Shown here: piece by piece, positions 1 to 7,766 of the stretch | Layout of the letters: the number at the start of each line of letters is the position of its first letter | How positions within the stretch are numbered: the stretch's first letter is position 1 | Source of the DNA: a virus | IMG/VR virus record: IMGVR_UViG_3300032223_003493 | Location: 1 to 64,000 of that record | Direction: 5' to 3' (one strand) | Length of the DNA: 64,000 bases | Notes under the pieces: model-generated | Told to the model about the DNA's origin: nothing | Database searches by the model: none | What the model saw: the letters and a program-made list of their open reading frames with translations, nothing else | Program-made: the position numbers and the translations under genes

Positions 1-345
1 GACTTCTTGGCAGAAAACGTTAATGGCGTTACCAACCCAACTGCAGGTTCTTCAGGATATGAAGGTCCAAGAAGAGGCGTAGGTGTTTTCAATACCCCAG
101 GCGCACAATTCATCACCGATAGATTTTCAACTACTAACGCTTCCAACGCTGCTCAAACTGATGGTGGTTCTGCATGGACCCCAACACCAGGCGATCTTTT
201 AACAATCGCTGCTGCATCTGGAAATGCTGGTAAGTTAGTAAAGCTTTCAACTCCAGGCACTGACGGACTTGTCGTTGGTAGAGTTGACAACTATGATTCA
301 GCTGCTGGCTTGCTTTACTTCACCCAATTAGCTGGTGGTGCATAA
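1..345 (+). CDS. Small virion-associated protein, 5' end missing
   Basis: The reading frame is open from the first base of the window, so the true start lies upstream and only the last 115 codons are visible. The TTG at position 7 need not be the start. The protein is rich in Gly, Ala, Ser and Thr, has no cysteine and ends in a beta-like segment (GLVVGRVDNYDSAAGLLYF). It lies 34 bases upstream of the probable major capsid gene on the same strand, where phages often keep a head decoration or capsid-stabilising protein. That role is inferred from position only; I do not recognise the family. Its codons resemble those of the capsid gene, which suggests high expression. Confidence 0.6.
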   Translation, partial: DFLAENVNGVTNPTAGSSGYEGPRRGVGVFNTPGAQFITDRFSTTNASNAAQTDGGSAWTPTPGDLLTIAAASGNAGKLVKLSTPGTDGLVVGRVDNYDSAAGLLYFTQLAGGA

Positions 346-363
346 TCTGTAGCTTAGGAAATT

Positions 364-369
364 AAGGAG
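364..369 (+). promoter_or_regulatory. Strong Shine-Dalgarno of the capsid gene
   Basis: AAGGAG ends ten bases before the ATG at 380. It supports that start over the in-frame ATG at 386 and fits a gene needing strong translation. Confidence 0.6.
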
Positions 370-379
370 AATTATTCAA

Positions 380-1234
380 ATGTCAATGATTAAGAGAAAC
401 ACAAATGAGCAAAGAGAATCCATTATTGCAATGGCTCTCGAGACTCCAGAGGGACGCACAGCTCTTGCACAAGCAATGGTTGAGCCAATCAAGACTTCCC
501 TCATGTACCAAGCCATCGGTCGCAAGCTTTTGATGGTTGATGAGCTCCCACAAGGTGCTCTTGCTCGCTACGAGAGAGACGTTGCTGTCAAGTCATACGT
601 CATTCCTAAGCGTGGTGCTGTTCCAACAGCTGAGGTTGAGGCTGAAGAGCTTCTCGTTCCTACAGTTGAATTAGCTGCACACCCACAAATCCGCTTGAAC
701 GAAATTCGCCAAAGAAGATTCTACATTGTCGATAGAGCTCAAGTCCGTGCTAAGGACTCCCTCCAAAGACAAGAAGATACTGAAGTCTTCAAGGTTATCA
801 ACGCTGGTGTTCCAACTGACCAAGCAATTTCTGTTTCCGGTACTCTCCAACCAGAGAACGTCAACCTTGCGTTGACCCTCATTGAAGAGCACGAGTTGAT
901 CGGTGCTAAGGTTGTTCTTCACCCACAACGCTACAAGGATATCAGAAACTGGGGTAAGGAGTTCTTCGATGAGGCAACTCAAAGAGACATCCTTATGACT
1001 GGTCTCTACGGACACATTTATTCCGCTGACATCCACGTTTCCACAATGGTTCCTAAGAACAGCGTTTACGTTCTTGCACCTGCCCAATTCGTTGGTGCAA
1101 TGCCAGTTCGCCAAGACATCACTGTCCTCCCAGCAGACGATCCAAAGAGACTTAGACTCGGATGGGTTGTTTACGAAGAGCTCGGTTTTGCTCTTATCAA
1201 TGACTATGCAGTTTCAAGAATTACCGTAAGCTAA
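380..1234 (+). CDS. Probable major capsid protein (HK97-like fold)
   Basis: This 284-residue protein fits the short HK97-fold capsid proteins of tailed phages. It has an N-terminal helical arm (residues 5-50), a beta-rich middle with RYERDVAVKSYVIPKRGAVP, an E/R-rich spine-helix region around residues 105-135 (RQRRFYIVDRAQVRAKDSLQ), and a C-terminal beta segment ending in ALINDYAVSRITV. Such an ending is common in capsid proteins. I see no N-terminal scaffold or protease domain. Codons differ sharply from the rest of the window: CTC, CGC, TCC and GGT/GGA dominate, as expected for the most abundant virion protein. A strong terminator follows directly. The fold is inferred from pattern and context, not from a search. 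Confidence 0.72.
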   Translation: MSMIKRNTNEQRESIIAMALETPEGRTALAQAMVEPIKTSLMYQAIGRKLLMVDELPQGALARYERDVAVKSYVIPKRGAVPTAEVEAEELLVPTVELAAHPQIRLNEIRQRRFYIVDRAQVRAKDSLQRQEDTEVFKVINAGVPTDQAISVSGTLQPENVNLALTLIEEHELIGAKVVLHPQRYKDIRNWGKEFFDEATQRDILMTGLYGHIYSADIHVSTMVPKNSVYVLAPAQFVGAMPVRQDITVLPADDPKRLRLGWVVYEELGFALINDYAVSRITVS

Positions 1235-1250
1235 TTCTAAACTAGTCATA

Positions 1251-1284
1251 AAAAAAGGAGAGTTGTTTTCAACTCTCCTTTTTT
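1251..1284. terminator. Bidirectional intrinsic terminator
   Basis: A perfect 9-bp stem, GGAGAGTTG at 1257-1265 and CAACTCTCC at 1270-1278 with a TTTT loop, is flanked by A6 on the left and T6 on the right. It works in both directions. It separates the capsid gene (+) from the convergent dioxygenase gene (-), and so marks the boundary between capsid module and sugar cassette. Confidence 0.9.
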
Positions 1285-1293
1285 GTTTAAAGT

Positions 1294-2163
1294 TTATTTT
1301 ATATATGCATGAAGTAAATGTCTATTTGTAGGATTATCTTCAATTATATCAAAAAACATATTTTCTTCTTGAACAAATTTTTCAGAATAATCTCTGTAAA
1401 AATTATTACTTTTATGCAAACAATATCTAGTCCAAAATAATAATCTATCCCCTTTGTTCAAAGGGTTTCCATGATGGAGTCCAAATGTATCTGCAAAAAT
1501 TGCAGTTCCAGCTTTTCCAGTAATAACTTTTTTATCACTCATATCATCTGAACCATTATGCGTATTAGCATAATAGATATGAGGACCATTATCTTCATCC
1601 ACATCAGATAAATAAATAAAAAATGCTAAGAACTTAAAATCATCATAGTCTCGGTGAAGATTTTGGGTATGAAATGTTTCACCTGTATATTTGCTCCACC
1701 ATGAACTTACTGAAGTTATTGTTGGAAGACAACCCAAATATTCTTGTATTGTGGCAATTACATCAGGTCTAGTTATTAAGTTTAATATTTGCGCATTGTG
1801 CATAAGATGATTAGTCTTGTAAGCACATGAATTCCAATTTAAATTAGCATCATACTTTTGAGGAATTTTGTTAAAAGCCCTGTTTGGAATGTGAAAATTA
1901 TATCCTTTTATGTCATTTAAGTAATTTTTAATTTTTACAACTTCGTCTTCAGATAGAAAATTTTCTACTACAGAATAACCATTTTCTCTAAGATCGTTTA
2001 CAATTTTATTATTAGGTTGCACATTGATTTTTGGTACGTGATCATTTACAACTTCACAGATTTCGCTTTGGTATTTTTCTCTTAAATCTACTTGTTTGTA
2101 AAGAGAAATATCTTCTCCTGGCGGCATATTGATTTTAGTTCTAATTAAATTTTCTATGTCCAT
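1294..2163 (-). CDS. Phytanoyl-CoA dioxygenase (PhyH) family Fe(II)/2-oxoglutarate oxygenase
   Basis: The 289-residue protein has the PhyH-type double-stranded beta-helix signature: an HxD iron ligand pair at H170/D172 (LHRDYDD), the distal histidine in GLHHGNP (residues 228-233), and the 2-oxoglutarate-binding arginine at about R240 (DRLLFWTRY). All metal ligands are present, so it should be active. The family hydroxylates small molecules, lipids, peptides or sugars, and the substrate here is unknown. A Shine-Dalgarno AAAGGAA lies six bases before the ATG. The gene is transcribed toward the capsid terminator and diverges from the RfbH-like gene. Such oxygenases occur in several marine phages, but at the edge of this cassette a role in modifying a sugar or virion protein is likely. 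Confidence 0.85.
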   Translation of the reverse strand: MDIENLIRTKINMPPGEDISLYKQVDLREKYQSEICEVVNDHVPKINVQPNNKIVNDLRENGYSVVENFLSEDEVVKIKNYLNDIKGYNFHIPNRAFNKIPQKYDANLNWNSCAYKTNHLMHNAQILNLITRPDVIATIQEYLGCLPTITSVSSWWSKYTGETFHTQNLHRDYDDFKFLAFFIYLSDVDEDNGPHIYYANTHNGSDDMSDKKVITGKAGTAIFADTFGLHHGNPLNKGDRLLFWTRYCLHKSNNFYRDYSEKFVQEENMFFDIIEDNPTNRHLLHAYIK

Positions 2164-2231
2164 ATAAATTCCTTTAAATTCATTTTACCAATTATTCAAT
2201 CTTATCATTACATGTATCGTTTATTTCAGAG

Positions 2232-2243
2232 TATAATTTGTTT
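2232..2243 (+). promoter_or_regulatory. Candidate -10 box placed for a leaderless transcript
   Basis: TATAAT at 2232-2237 is followed by exactly six bases and then the ATG at 2244, so transcription would start at the A of the ATG. No Shine-Dalgarno sequence is present and no good -35 box is visible. Confidence 0.4.
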
Positions 2244-3560
2244 ATGACTAAAGAAGAATTGCTTAAATTGGTTGAAGATTATGTGAAGAATGAGCCAACC
2301 AAAAAATGGCGTCCTGGCAAAGATCACGTTCATTATGCTGGTCCTTATTTTGACCATAGTGAAATTGTAAGATCGGTCTCTACATTATTAGATGGTTGGC
2401 TTGTATTGGGTGCCGAAGCATATAAAGCAGAGAAAAAATTAGCTTCATTATTTGGCAAAAATCACGCTTTATTGACTAATTCAGGCAGCAGTAGTAATCT
2501 TCTTATGATGTCTGCACTTAAGTCAAAAAGATACTTGAATTTACCTGAAGGAACCAAAGTATTGACTCCGATTGCTGGTTTTCCTACCACCATCAATCCT
2601 ATTTTCCAATGTGGATTTAAGCCCGTATTTGTAGATATTTCTTTGGATGGATTGAACCTAAATCTCGATGATGTTGAAGCAACATTGCAAGCAGACCCAG
2701 AAATAAAAATAATAACATTTGCTCACGTATTAGGAAATCCTCCTGATATGTACAGATTATTAGATATTATCGATCATTATGGATTGATATTACTGGAGGA
2801 TTGTTGTGATGCTTTGGGATCAATATACGACGGTAATCCTTTGGGCAGTTTTGGCACTATGGCTTCTTGCTCTTTCTACCCTGCTCATCATATTACTTGT
2901 GGAGAAGGCGGATTAGTTGTTTGCAATGATGAAAATTTAGAAAAAGTAATTCGTTCTATTCGTGATTGGGGTCGTGGTTGTTTCTGCATAGGTAAGCAAA
3001 ACATCACTGAATGTGGAGCTTGTAATCAAAGATTTTCAGAATGGCTACCAAGTATGCCAGGAGAAGTTTTTGATCATAAGTATGTTTATGAAGAAATTGG
3101 CTATAATCTCAAACCAATTGAAGTTCAAGCGAGTATGTTGTTAGCTCAAATTGAAAAACTTGGTGAAATTAAAAAATTACGTCAAAGAAATCATAAATTA
3201 CTTTTTGATATCTTCAGCAAATATGAAGAATATTTTGTTCTTCCTGTGGCTCAAAAGAATGCAGATGTGAATTGGTTTGCTTTTCCAATAACAGTTAAAG
3301 ACAATGCGCCATTTAAGAGAAGTGATATATGTCAGTATTTAGAATCAAAGAAAATTCAAACTAGACCATATTTTGCTGGAAATATTTTGATGCAACCAGC
3401 GTATAGTCATTTGGTTGGCGATATGGATCTGAACGATTTTCCAGTAGCCAAAAAAGTTACCACTGATACTTTCTTTTTAGGAACATCACCAGTTATAAAA
3501 GAAGAACAAATAGATTATATCGGTGAAGTTATTGATTCATTTTTTGTATCTATAGGGTAA
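2244..3560 (+). CDS. rfbH: RfbH-like CDP-4-dehydro-6-deoxyglucose 3-dehydratase (E1), PMP and [2Fe-2S]
   Basis: This 438-residue DegT-fold enzyme removes the 3-hydroxyl from a CDP-4-keto-6-deoxyhexose on the way to 3,6-dideoxysugars. Histidine replaces the usual PLP-anchoring lysine (SFYPAHHITCGEGG, H215/H216), as in E1/RfbH. Cluster cysteines are visible: C188, then 57 residues to C246, one residue to C248, followed by C257 and C260. This closely follows the known E1 spacing of C-X57-C-X1-C-X7-C, with one extra residue before the last cysteine. The ATG at 2244 is preferred to the TTG two codons earlier. No CDP-glucose pathway genes (rfbF, rfbG) or E3-type reductase are in the window, so the host or another part of the genome must supply them. 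The small HAD gene follows closely. Confidence 0.88.
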   Translation: MTKEELLKLVEDYVKNEPTKKWRPGKDHVHYAGPYFDHSEIVRSVSTLLDGWLVLGAEAYKAEKKLASLFGKNHALLTNSGSSSNLLMMSALKSKRYLNLPEGTKVLTPIAGFPTTINPIFQCGFKPVFVDISLDGLNLNLDDVEATLQADPEIKIITFAHVLGNPPDMYRLLDIIDHYGLILLEDCCDALGSIYDGNPLGSFGTMASCSFYPAHHITCGEGGLVVCNDENLEKVIRSIRDWGRGCFCIGKQNITECGACNQRFSEWLPSMPGEVFDHKYVYEEIGYNLKPIEVQASMLLAQIEKLGEIKKLRQRNHKLLFDIFSKYEEYFVLPVAQKNADVNWFAFPITVKDNAPFKRSDICQYLESKKIQTRPYFAGNILMQPAYSHLVGDMDLNDFPVAKKVTTDTFFLGTSPVIKEEQIDYIGEVIDSFFVSIG

Positions 3561-3564
3561 TTTT

Positions 3565-3927
3565 ATGATTTTATCAAAACCAACTATTTTTTGCGACATT
3601 GATGGTACTTTAGTTAAACACTGTCCATTATCTGAAAGTATAAAGCCAGATCACAAACTCGAACTTTTGCCTGGAACCATTGAAAAAATAAATGAATGGG
3701 AAAGTAAAGGATATAGAATTATTCTTACAACTGGCAGAAAAGAATGTTCAAGAAAAATATTAGAGAAGCAACTTTTTGAAGTTGGAATTTTTTATGATCA
3801 GCTTGTAATGAATATTGGCGGTGGTGCAAGATATCTAATCAATGATGATAAACCAGATGGTGAAAATGCATCCTTCGCAATTTGTATAAAAAGAAATGAA
3901 GGAATTTCTGGGGTTGAAATATCATGA
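3565..3927 (+). CDS. Small HAD-family phosphatase
   Basis: The 120-residue protein has HAD motif I, DIDGT (D11, D13), and motif II in IILTTGRKE around residue 50. The nucleophile and acid/base aspartates are intact. It has no room for a large cap domain, so it belongs with the small phosphatases of sugar-phosphate pathways. It sits four bases after the RfbH-like gene and overlaps the next gene by ATGA, so the three are probably one transcript. A sugar-phosphate substrate is likely. It is shorter than typical GmhB or KdsC, so neither name is assigned. Confidence 0.8.
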   Translation: MILSKPTIFCDIDGTLVKHCPLSESIKPDHKLELLPGTIEKINEWESKGYRIILTTGRKECSRKILEKQLFEVGIFYDQLVMNIGGGARYLINDDKPDGENASFAICIKRNEGISGVEIS

Positions 3928-5036
3928 TTTTATATATAAATGTTTTCATTACACAAGAAAAAATTGTCAATCAAGGTAATGTGGTCAGAGAAAATGCTAA
4001 ATATTCCAACAATTTAGACATTTATAAATATATGTTAGCAAGTTTATCGAATTTCTTTCCTTGGAAAAGAGTTATTATAAACACTAAACTTGATGATTAT
4101 TATGAATCACGTCGTGAAGAACTAAATAATTTTATCAATCAAGAATTTTCTCAATATGATTTGATTGTAAGAAATACAAGAAACGAATATCAAAATGATT
4201 GGCAGAATGATTATGATTTGATAAATGACAATTTACTTCTTTTTTTATGCAATCATGATCATATTTTTACAGATCCAGATCCAAGTTATTTTGCAAGTTT
4301 AGTAGACAAATTCAAAGACAGTGATGATTATATAGGCATTCAATTTACTGCTTATCCAGAATTAGGTATGTTTCCTTGGTGTCCAATTCCCTGGAATTCT
4401 TTAGAAAATATGAATTTTGAATTAGAAGAAGATTATATGTCTTTTAAATATCCATGTATTCATTCAGCTCAAGTAATTACTAAAAAGGTTTATCATCATT
4501 GGTGGTTTGATTATCAACTTCCAAACACTATTTTTGGAAGACCAGATTGGTTCACTGACCATATTACAGCTTACCATAAATATGAAGATTTAAAATTTAT
4601 AGTGCCATTCAGAGAGACAACTAGACACTTTGACGGATATCAACATTGCACTATCACTTTTGGAAACCAAGTTTGTCCAGTATTAGAAATACCTGATGGT
4701 TTTTTTGAAAATGATATCAAGATAAATTATTCAACTAACTACATAAATGGTAAAACAAATATCAATCCCATCACGAACAAGCTCAAGATTTACGCTGAAG
4801 ACGGCTTTGAACTTAACATGTCAAAAAAATACATCCCGCATTTTTGGAAAAATAAAATAAGTGAGTTTAAAGATGATTTTTCGCTAATTGGGGATGTATG
4901 GACAGAGAATGAATTGGATGAACTTTACATAAAAAGAATTACAGGCTTTTGGAATCACGTACCTAATAATGATTGCCATTTAGCACAAGAAATCAAAAAA
5001 AGGATTAGTAGCTGGTACAAAAAAGTCAAAACTTGA
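3924..5036 (+). CDS. Uncharacterised protein, possible glycosyltransferase
   Basis: I do not recognise this 370-residue protein with confidence. It begins with a beta strand (MILYINVFI), and has a candidate metal/sugar-nucleotide segment, FLCNHDHIFTDPDPSYF, resembling the DxD surroundings of GT-A enzymes. It is rich in Trp, Tyr and His and lacks signal or membrane segments. It starts by an ATGA overlap with the HAD gene. Its 3' end overlaps the end of the convergent Mpo1-like gene by 11 bases, with no hairpin between them. Position in a sugar cassette supports a transferase role, but this is inference. Confidence 0.5.
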   Translation: MILYINVFITQEKIVNQGNVVRENAKYSNNLDIYKYMLASLSNFFPWKRVIINTKLDDYYESRREELNNFINQEFSQYDLIVRNTRNEYQNDWQNDYDLINDNLLLFLCNHDHIFTDPDPSYFASLVDKFKDSDDYIGIQFTAYPELGMFPWCPIPWNSLENMNFELEEDYMSFKYPCIHSAQVITKKVYHHWWFDYQLPNTIFGRPDWFTDHITAYHKYEDLKFIVPFRETTRHFDGYQHCTITFGNQVCPVLEIPDGFFENDIKINYSTNYINGKTNINPITNKLKIYAEDGFELNMSKKYIPHFWKNKISEFKDDFSLIGDVWTENELDELYIKRITGFWNHVPNNDCHLAQEIKKRISSWYKKVKT

Positions 5037-5316
5037 TCTTTCCCCTTAAAATATCCCATAACATCATCCAGTCACTGATTTTTGCTTTGACTGGATCCTT
5101 GAAAGCAGCTGGTTGATTTTTCTCAAAAAAGAAATGTCCTGACCATGCAAAAGGATACACGATGAAAGGTGTTAAGAGCAATAAGAAATACATCTGATAA
5201 TAAAAGCAACCAATGACCCATAAAATTGTCATAAATTGTCCTAGAACGTGTAATCTTCTGCAAATTTTATTTTGATGCAACGTTAAATACATTGCGTAAT
5301 ATTCTTTCAAATTCAT
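5026..5316 (-). CDS. Mpo1-like (DUF962) membrane protein, putative 2-hydroxy fatty acid dioxygenase
   Basis: The protein of about 96 residues carries the family's conserved pattern: H14 and N16 (LTLHQNK), H23 and G26 (RLHVLG), two hydrophobic segments (about residues 28-38 and 42-58), then WSGHFFFEKNQPAAF with H61, E65, N67 and P69. Yeast Mpo1 is an Fe(II) dioxygenase that shortens 2-hydroxy fatty acids by alpha-oxidation; bacterial members are common but little studied. The ATG at 5316 is chosen because GGGAG lies ten bases upstream; for the alternative ATG at 5325 it is only one base away. The gene overlaps the kinase gene end, so both are probably co-translated. It is a surprising gene for a phage. 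Confidence 0.8.
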   Translation of the reverse strand: MNLKEYYAMYLTLHQNKICRRLHVLGQFMTILWVIGCFYYQMYFLLLLTPFIVYPFAWSGHFFFEKNQPAAFKDPVKAKISDWMMLWDILRGKIKF

Positions 5317-6080
5317 ATAGTACATACTCCCTTTTTTTGAACAACTATAGTTGCACAGTGTTGAGCAAATTTAATTGCGTCGATAATATTATTTGTGCGA
5401 ACATATTCACAAACTAATCCAGAGATAAAAGTGTCTCCCGCTCCTGAGACATCTTTGATATTAACTCTGTCTACTGGATATATTTTACCTTGATATTCAC
5501 AACCATCATTCGAACGTGTAATAATAAGTTGATCTTTGATATTTAATTGATCAATTGTGTGTTCAGTGCGATCATATTCAACATGATTAATTTTTATAAA
5601 AGAAACATGTTTACACCAATCACCTAAAATTTTCTTCGTGTCTAAAAAAATATTAGAATTATTTTTAGATATTTCACAAATATCTTCTTCACTTAAAAAA
5701 CCTTTACAATAATCGCTAATAATAATAGCATCATAAAACACTTCTAAATAAAAATTATTTTTAATTGATTGAATTATATCTTTACTTATTCTGTTAGCTT
5801 TGTCATTTGTATCTACTCTAAGTAAAAGACTATTAGTTCTGGAATCAACATATCTAGTTTTGACAATTTTTTCTTCTTGAGTAATCAAGGTCGAATTAGC
5901 ACCAATAGCATCAATATTATGCTTTACATTAAGAGCCATACCACCATTCTTTTGTTCGTGATGGGGGTTAAAAACTGGCACTGGGCCCTCAGGTGCTAGA
6001 CGAAATACATTTCCGTATAGAAAAACATCAGAGCAAGAATCGCCAATTACTAATATTTTTATGTCTTTATAATCATTCAT
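5313..6080 (-). CDS. PfkB-family sugar kinase, HldE/RfaE N-domain-like
   Basis: This 255-residue ribokinase-fold protein has the PfkB signature VSGAGDTF (catalytic D216), the N-terminal sugar-binding region LAPEGPVPVFNP, and the NGGMALNVKHNIDAIGA segment typical of the D-glycero-D-manno-heptose-7-phosphate kinase domain of HldE. It is shorter than the usual domain of about 310-330 residues, and has no nucleotidyltransferase domain. It follows the RmlC-like gene by seven bases. With the split transketolase nearby, which handles sedoheptulose 7-phosphate, it hints at a heptose pathway. GmhA-like isomerase and HldD-like epimerase are not visible here. Confidence 0.83.
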   Translation of the reverse strand: MNDYKDIKILVIGDSCSDVFLYGNVFRLAPEGPVPVFNPHHEQKNGGMALNVKHNIDAIGANSTLITQEEKIVKTRYVDSRTNSLLLRVDTNDKANRISKDIIQSIKNNFYLEVFYDAIIISDYCKGFLSEEDICEISKNNSNIFLDTKKILGDWCKHVSFIKINHVEYDRTEHTIDQLNIKDQLIITRSNDGCEYQGKIYPVDRVNIKDVSGAGDTFISGLVCEYVRTNNIIDAIKFAQHCATIVVQKKGVCTI

Positions 6081-6087
6081 AATATAA

Positions 6088-6597
6088 TTATCTTAAGAAT
6101 TGTGAATTTATATCTCTTTCTGACAAAATAGGATCATCAATACCCCAATCAATGTTTATTGTAGGATCTTTCCAATTTACTGAAAATTGTTGATCAACAT
6201 CAGGATAAGAGCCTTCATAACTCCATTTGTAATAAAACACTGCACTTTCACTTAAAACCAAATGTCCCGTTAAAAAATTAGGAGGTACTATCAAACTTTG
6301 CTTTATTGGACTACTACTATCAAGAGTGAAAATTTGCCACTTCAAATATTGATCAGAATCTTTTCTAAAATCTACAACAGCAAATTTGATTAAACCATGT
6401 ACACAAGAAATATATTTATGAGATTTGCTATCACCATGAAGGCCTCTCAAAACATTTTTCTTAGATACAGCAACCTTATCATGATTGAAGAACAAATCTA
6501 AAGGAAAATTATTTGAATTATAATTTGTCCAAAGATCTCCCCTCAAGTCAGAAAAGCAATCATTTTCAAACACTAAAACATCACGCAAATTATCCAT
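6088..6597 (-). CDS. RmlC-like dTDP-4-dehydrorhamnose 3,5-epimerase family (cupin)
   Basis: The 169-residue cupin has the RmlC hallmarks: LRGLHGD at residues 50-56 with catalytic H54, VPPNFLTGH near 104-112 in place of the usual PxGFAHGF, tyrosines in FYYKWSYEGSY, and the C-terminal IDWGIDDPILSERD. The family inverts C3 and/or C5 of 4-keto-6-deoxy nucleotide sugars. The ATG overlaps the stop of the ColD-like gene by eight bases, so the two are translationally coupled and may act on the same sugar. Members may be 3-, 5- or 3,5-epimerases, or isomerases; the exact reaction is not readable here. Confidence 0.85.
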   Translation of the reverse strand: MDNLRDVLVFENDCFSDLRGDLWTNYNSNNFPLDLFFNHDKVAVSKKNVLRGLHGDSKSHKYISCVHGLIKFAVVDFRKDSDQYLKWQIFTLDSSSPIKQSLIVPPNFLTGHLVLSESAVFYYKWSYEGSYPDVDQQFSVNWKDPTINIDWGIDDPILSERDINSQFLR

Positions 6598-7759
6598 TTA
6601 AGACCTCAAGAAGTTTAATAATTTTTTCTTTTTGTAAGCCTGGATAATTTCCAATATACCAGGAAAAATTATGTATATGTTCTATATTTGGAAAATCATC
6701 AAATTCATTGTAAATTGATTTAAAGAAGGGCTGTCTCATTTGATTGCCACCACCTGACAAGCCTCTTCTAAATTCAATGCCGTTTTCTTTGAGTTTATCT
6801 TCAAGAGCATTTCTCATTTCAAAGTCAGCGTCTTTCAAAATCACAATAAAAGCATAATTACAATTTCCATCTGTGTCCAAGGAAATATGATACTTTTCTG
6901 GATTTAAATTTGATATGAATAAATCAAAGTTGTCTCTTCTTTCTTGATTTTTTTCATCAAGTTTTTTAAGTTGAGAAAGTCCAATTACTGCATTTATTTC
7001 AGTGCTTCTAAAATTATGCGAAGGTCTTAAAAAAATAAAGTCTGGATTAAGATCAGGATTTTGATCAATAATTTGCTGCCTCATAGTAACATCTGATATT
7101 TCTCTTGTCATACCATGTGATCGCAAGGCTCTACAAATTTGATAAAACTTAGAATTATTGGTACAAATCATTCCACCTTCTATAGTGGACATATGATGAG
7201 CAAAGTAAAAACTGAAATTACTTGCAAAACCAAAATTTCCAACTTTGCTTCCCTGAAAAGTTGTGCCATGTGATTCGCAAACATCTTCAATTAACAAAAT
7301 ATCATTGTCTTCACATATTTTTAATAACTCATCACTTAGTCCATTGATTCCTAAAACGTGAGTAAGAAAAATAGCTTTTGTGTCAGGCGTGATTGCAGAT
7401 TTTAATTTTTCTAAATCAAAAGAAAGATTTGTTAAATTGACATCAACAAATACCAATTTATGTCCAGCAAATAAAACTGAAGAAATATCAGATATCCAAG
7501 TTAAAGGAGGAACAATAATTTCTCCCTCTCCCACCATTTGCGCAAGAGCAAGCATTGTTAATTCATTTGCTGAAGCTCCTGAATTTACAAATAGATTGTA
7601 TTTAGTACCGAGCCAATCTCCCCAAGCTTTTTCAAATTCCAAAACTTTTGGTCCATTTGTAAGCTTAGGTATGCTATCTTGAGACAAAAAATCAATTACA
7701 GAATTAACATCTTCTTTATCAATATTGTCATTCATTAAGGGAAGAAAAAAATTATTCAT
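6590..7759 (-). CDS. ColD-like nucleotide-sugar 3-dehydratase (DegT/DnrJ fold)
   Basis: The 389-residue DegT-family protein reads SFYFAHHMSTIEGGM where aminotransferases have the PLP-binding lysine. Counting from the ATG at 7759, the histidines are H188 and H189, matching the catalytic H188 known in ColD, GDP-4-keto-6-deoxy-D-mannose 3-dehydratase. Upstream motifs VNSGASANE and IEDVCESHG are typical of the fold. It should therefore deoxygenate C3 using PLP/PMP and glutamate, without the iron-sulphur cluster of RfbH. The TTG-initiated extension of five codons is rejected because it overlaps the previous gene. It is coupled downstream to the RmlC-like gene. GDP-mannose or another NDP-sugar could be the substrate. 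Confidence 0.82.
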   Translation of the reverse strand: MNNFFLPLMNDNIDKEDVNSVIDFLSQDSIPKLTNGPKVLEFEKAWGDWLGTKYNLFVNSGASANELTMLALAQMVGEGEIIVPPLTWISDISSVLFAGHKLVFVDVNLTNLSFDLEKLKSAITPDTKAIFLTHVLGINGLSDELLKICEDNDILLIEDVCESHGTTFQGSKVGNFGFASNFSFYFAHHMSTIEGGMICTNNSKFYQICRALRSHGMTREISDVTMRQQIIDQNPDLNPDFIFLRPSHNFRSTEINAVIGLSQLKKLDEKNQERRDNFDLFISNLNPEKYHISLDTDGNCNYAFIVILKDADFEMRNALEDKLKENGIEFRRGLSGGGNQMRQPFFKSIYNEFDDFPNIEHIHNFSWYIGNYPGLQKEKIIKLLEVLNG

Positions 7760-7766
7760 ATGAAAC

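Noticed and set aside
671-1114. 147-codon open frame on the minus strand inside the capsid gene
   Set aside because: It lies fully antisense to a well-supported gene, has no Shine-Dalgarno or context, and its translation looks like a mirror of the biased capsid codons.
1234-1294. Assembly chimera at the capsid/sugar boundary
   Set aside because: A terminator fits a natural boundary, base composition and gene packing of the sugar genes match the tail modules, and sugar genes run directly into tail genes at 24732-24749. It cannot be excluded without reads.
2238-2243. TTG start two codons before the RfbH-like ATG
   Set aside because: No ribosome site supports it and the ATG at 2244 fits the -10 spacing.
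7380-7682. Plus-strand frame inside the ColD-like gene
   Set aside because: Antisense to a gene with clear catalytic motifs; no ribosome site.
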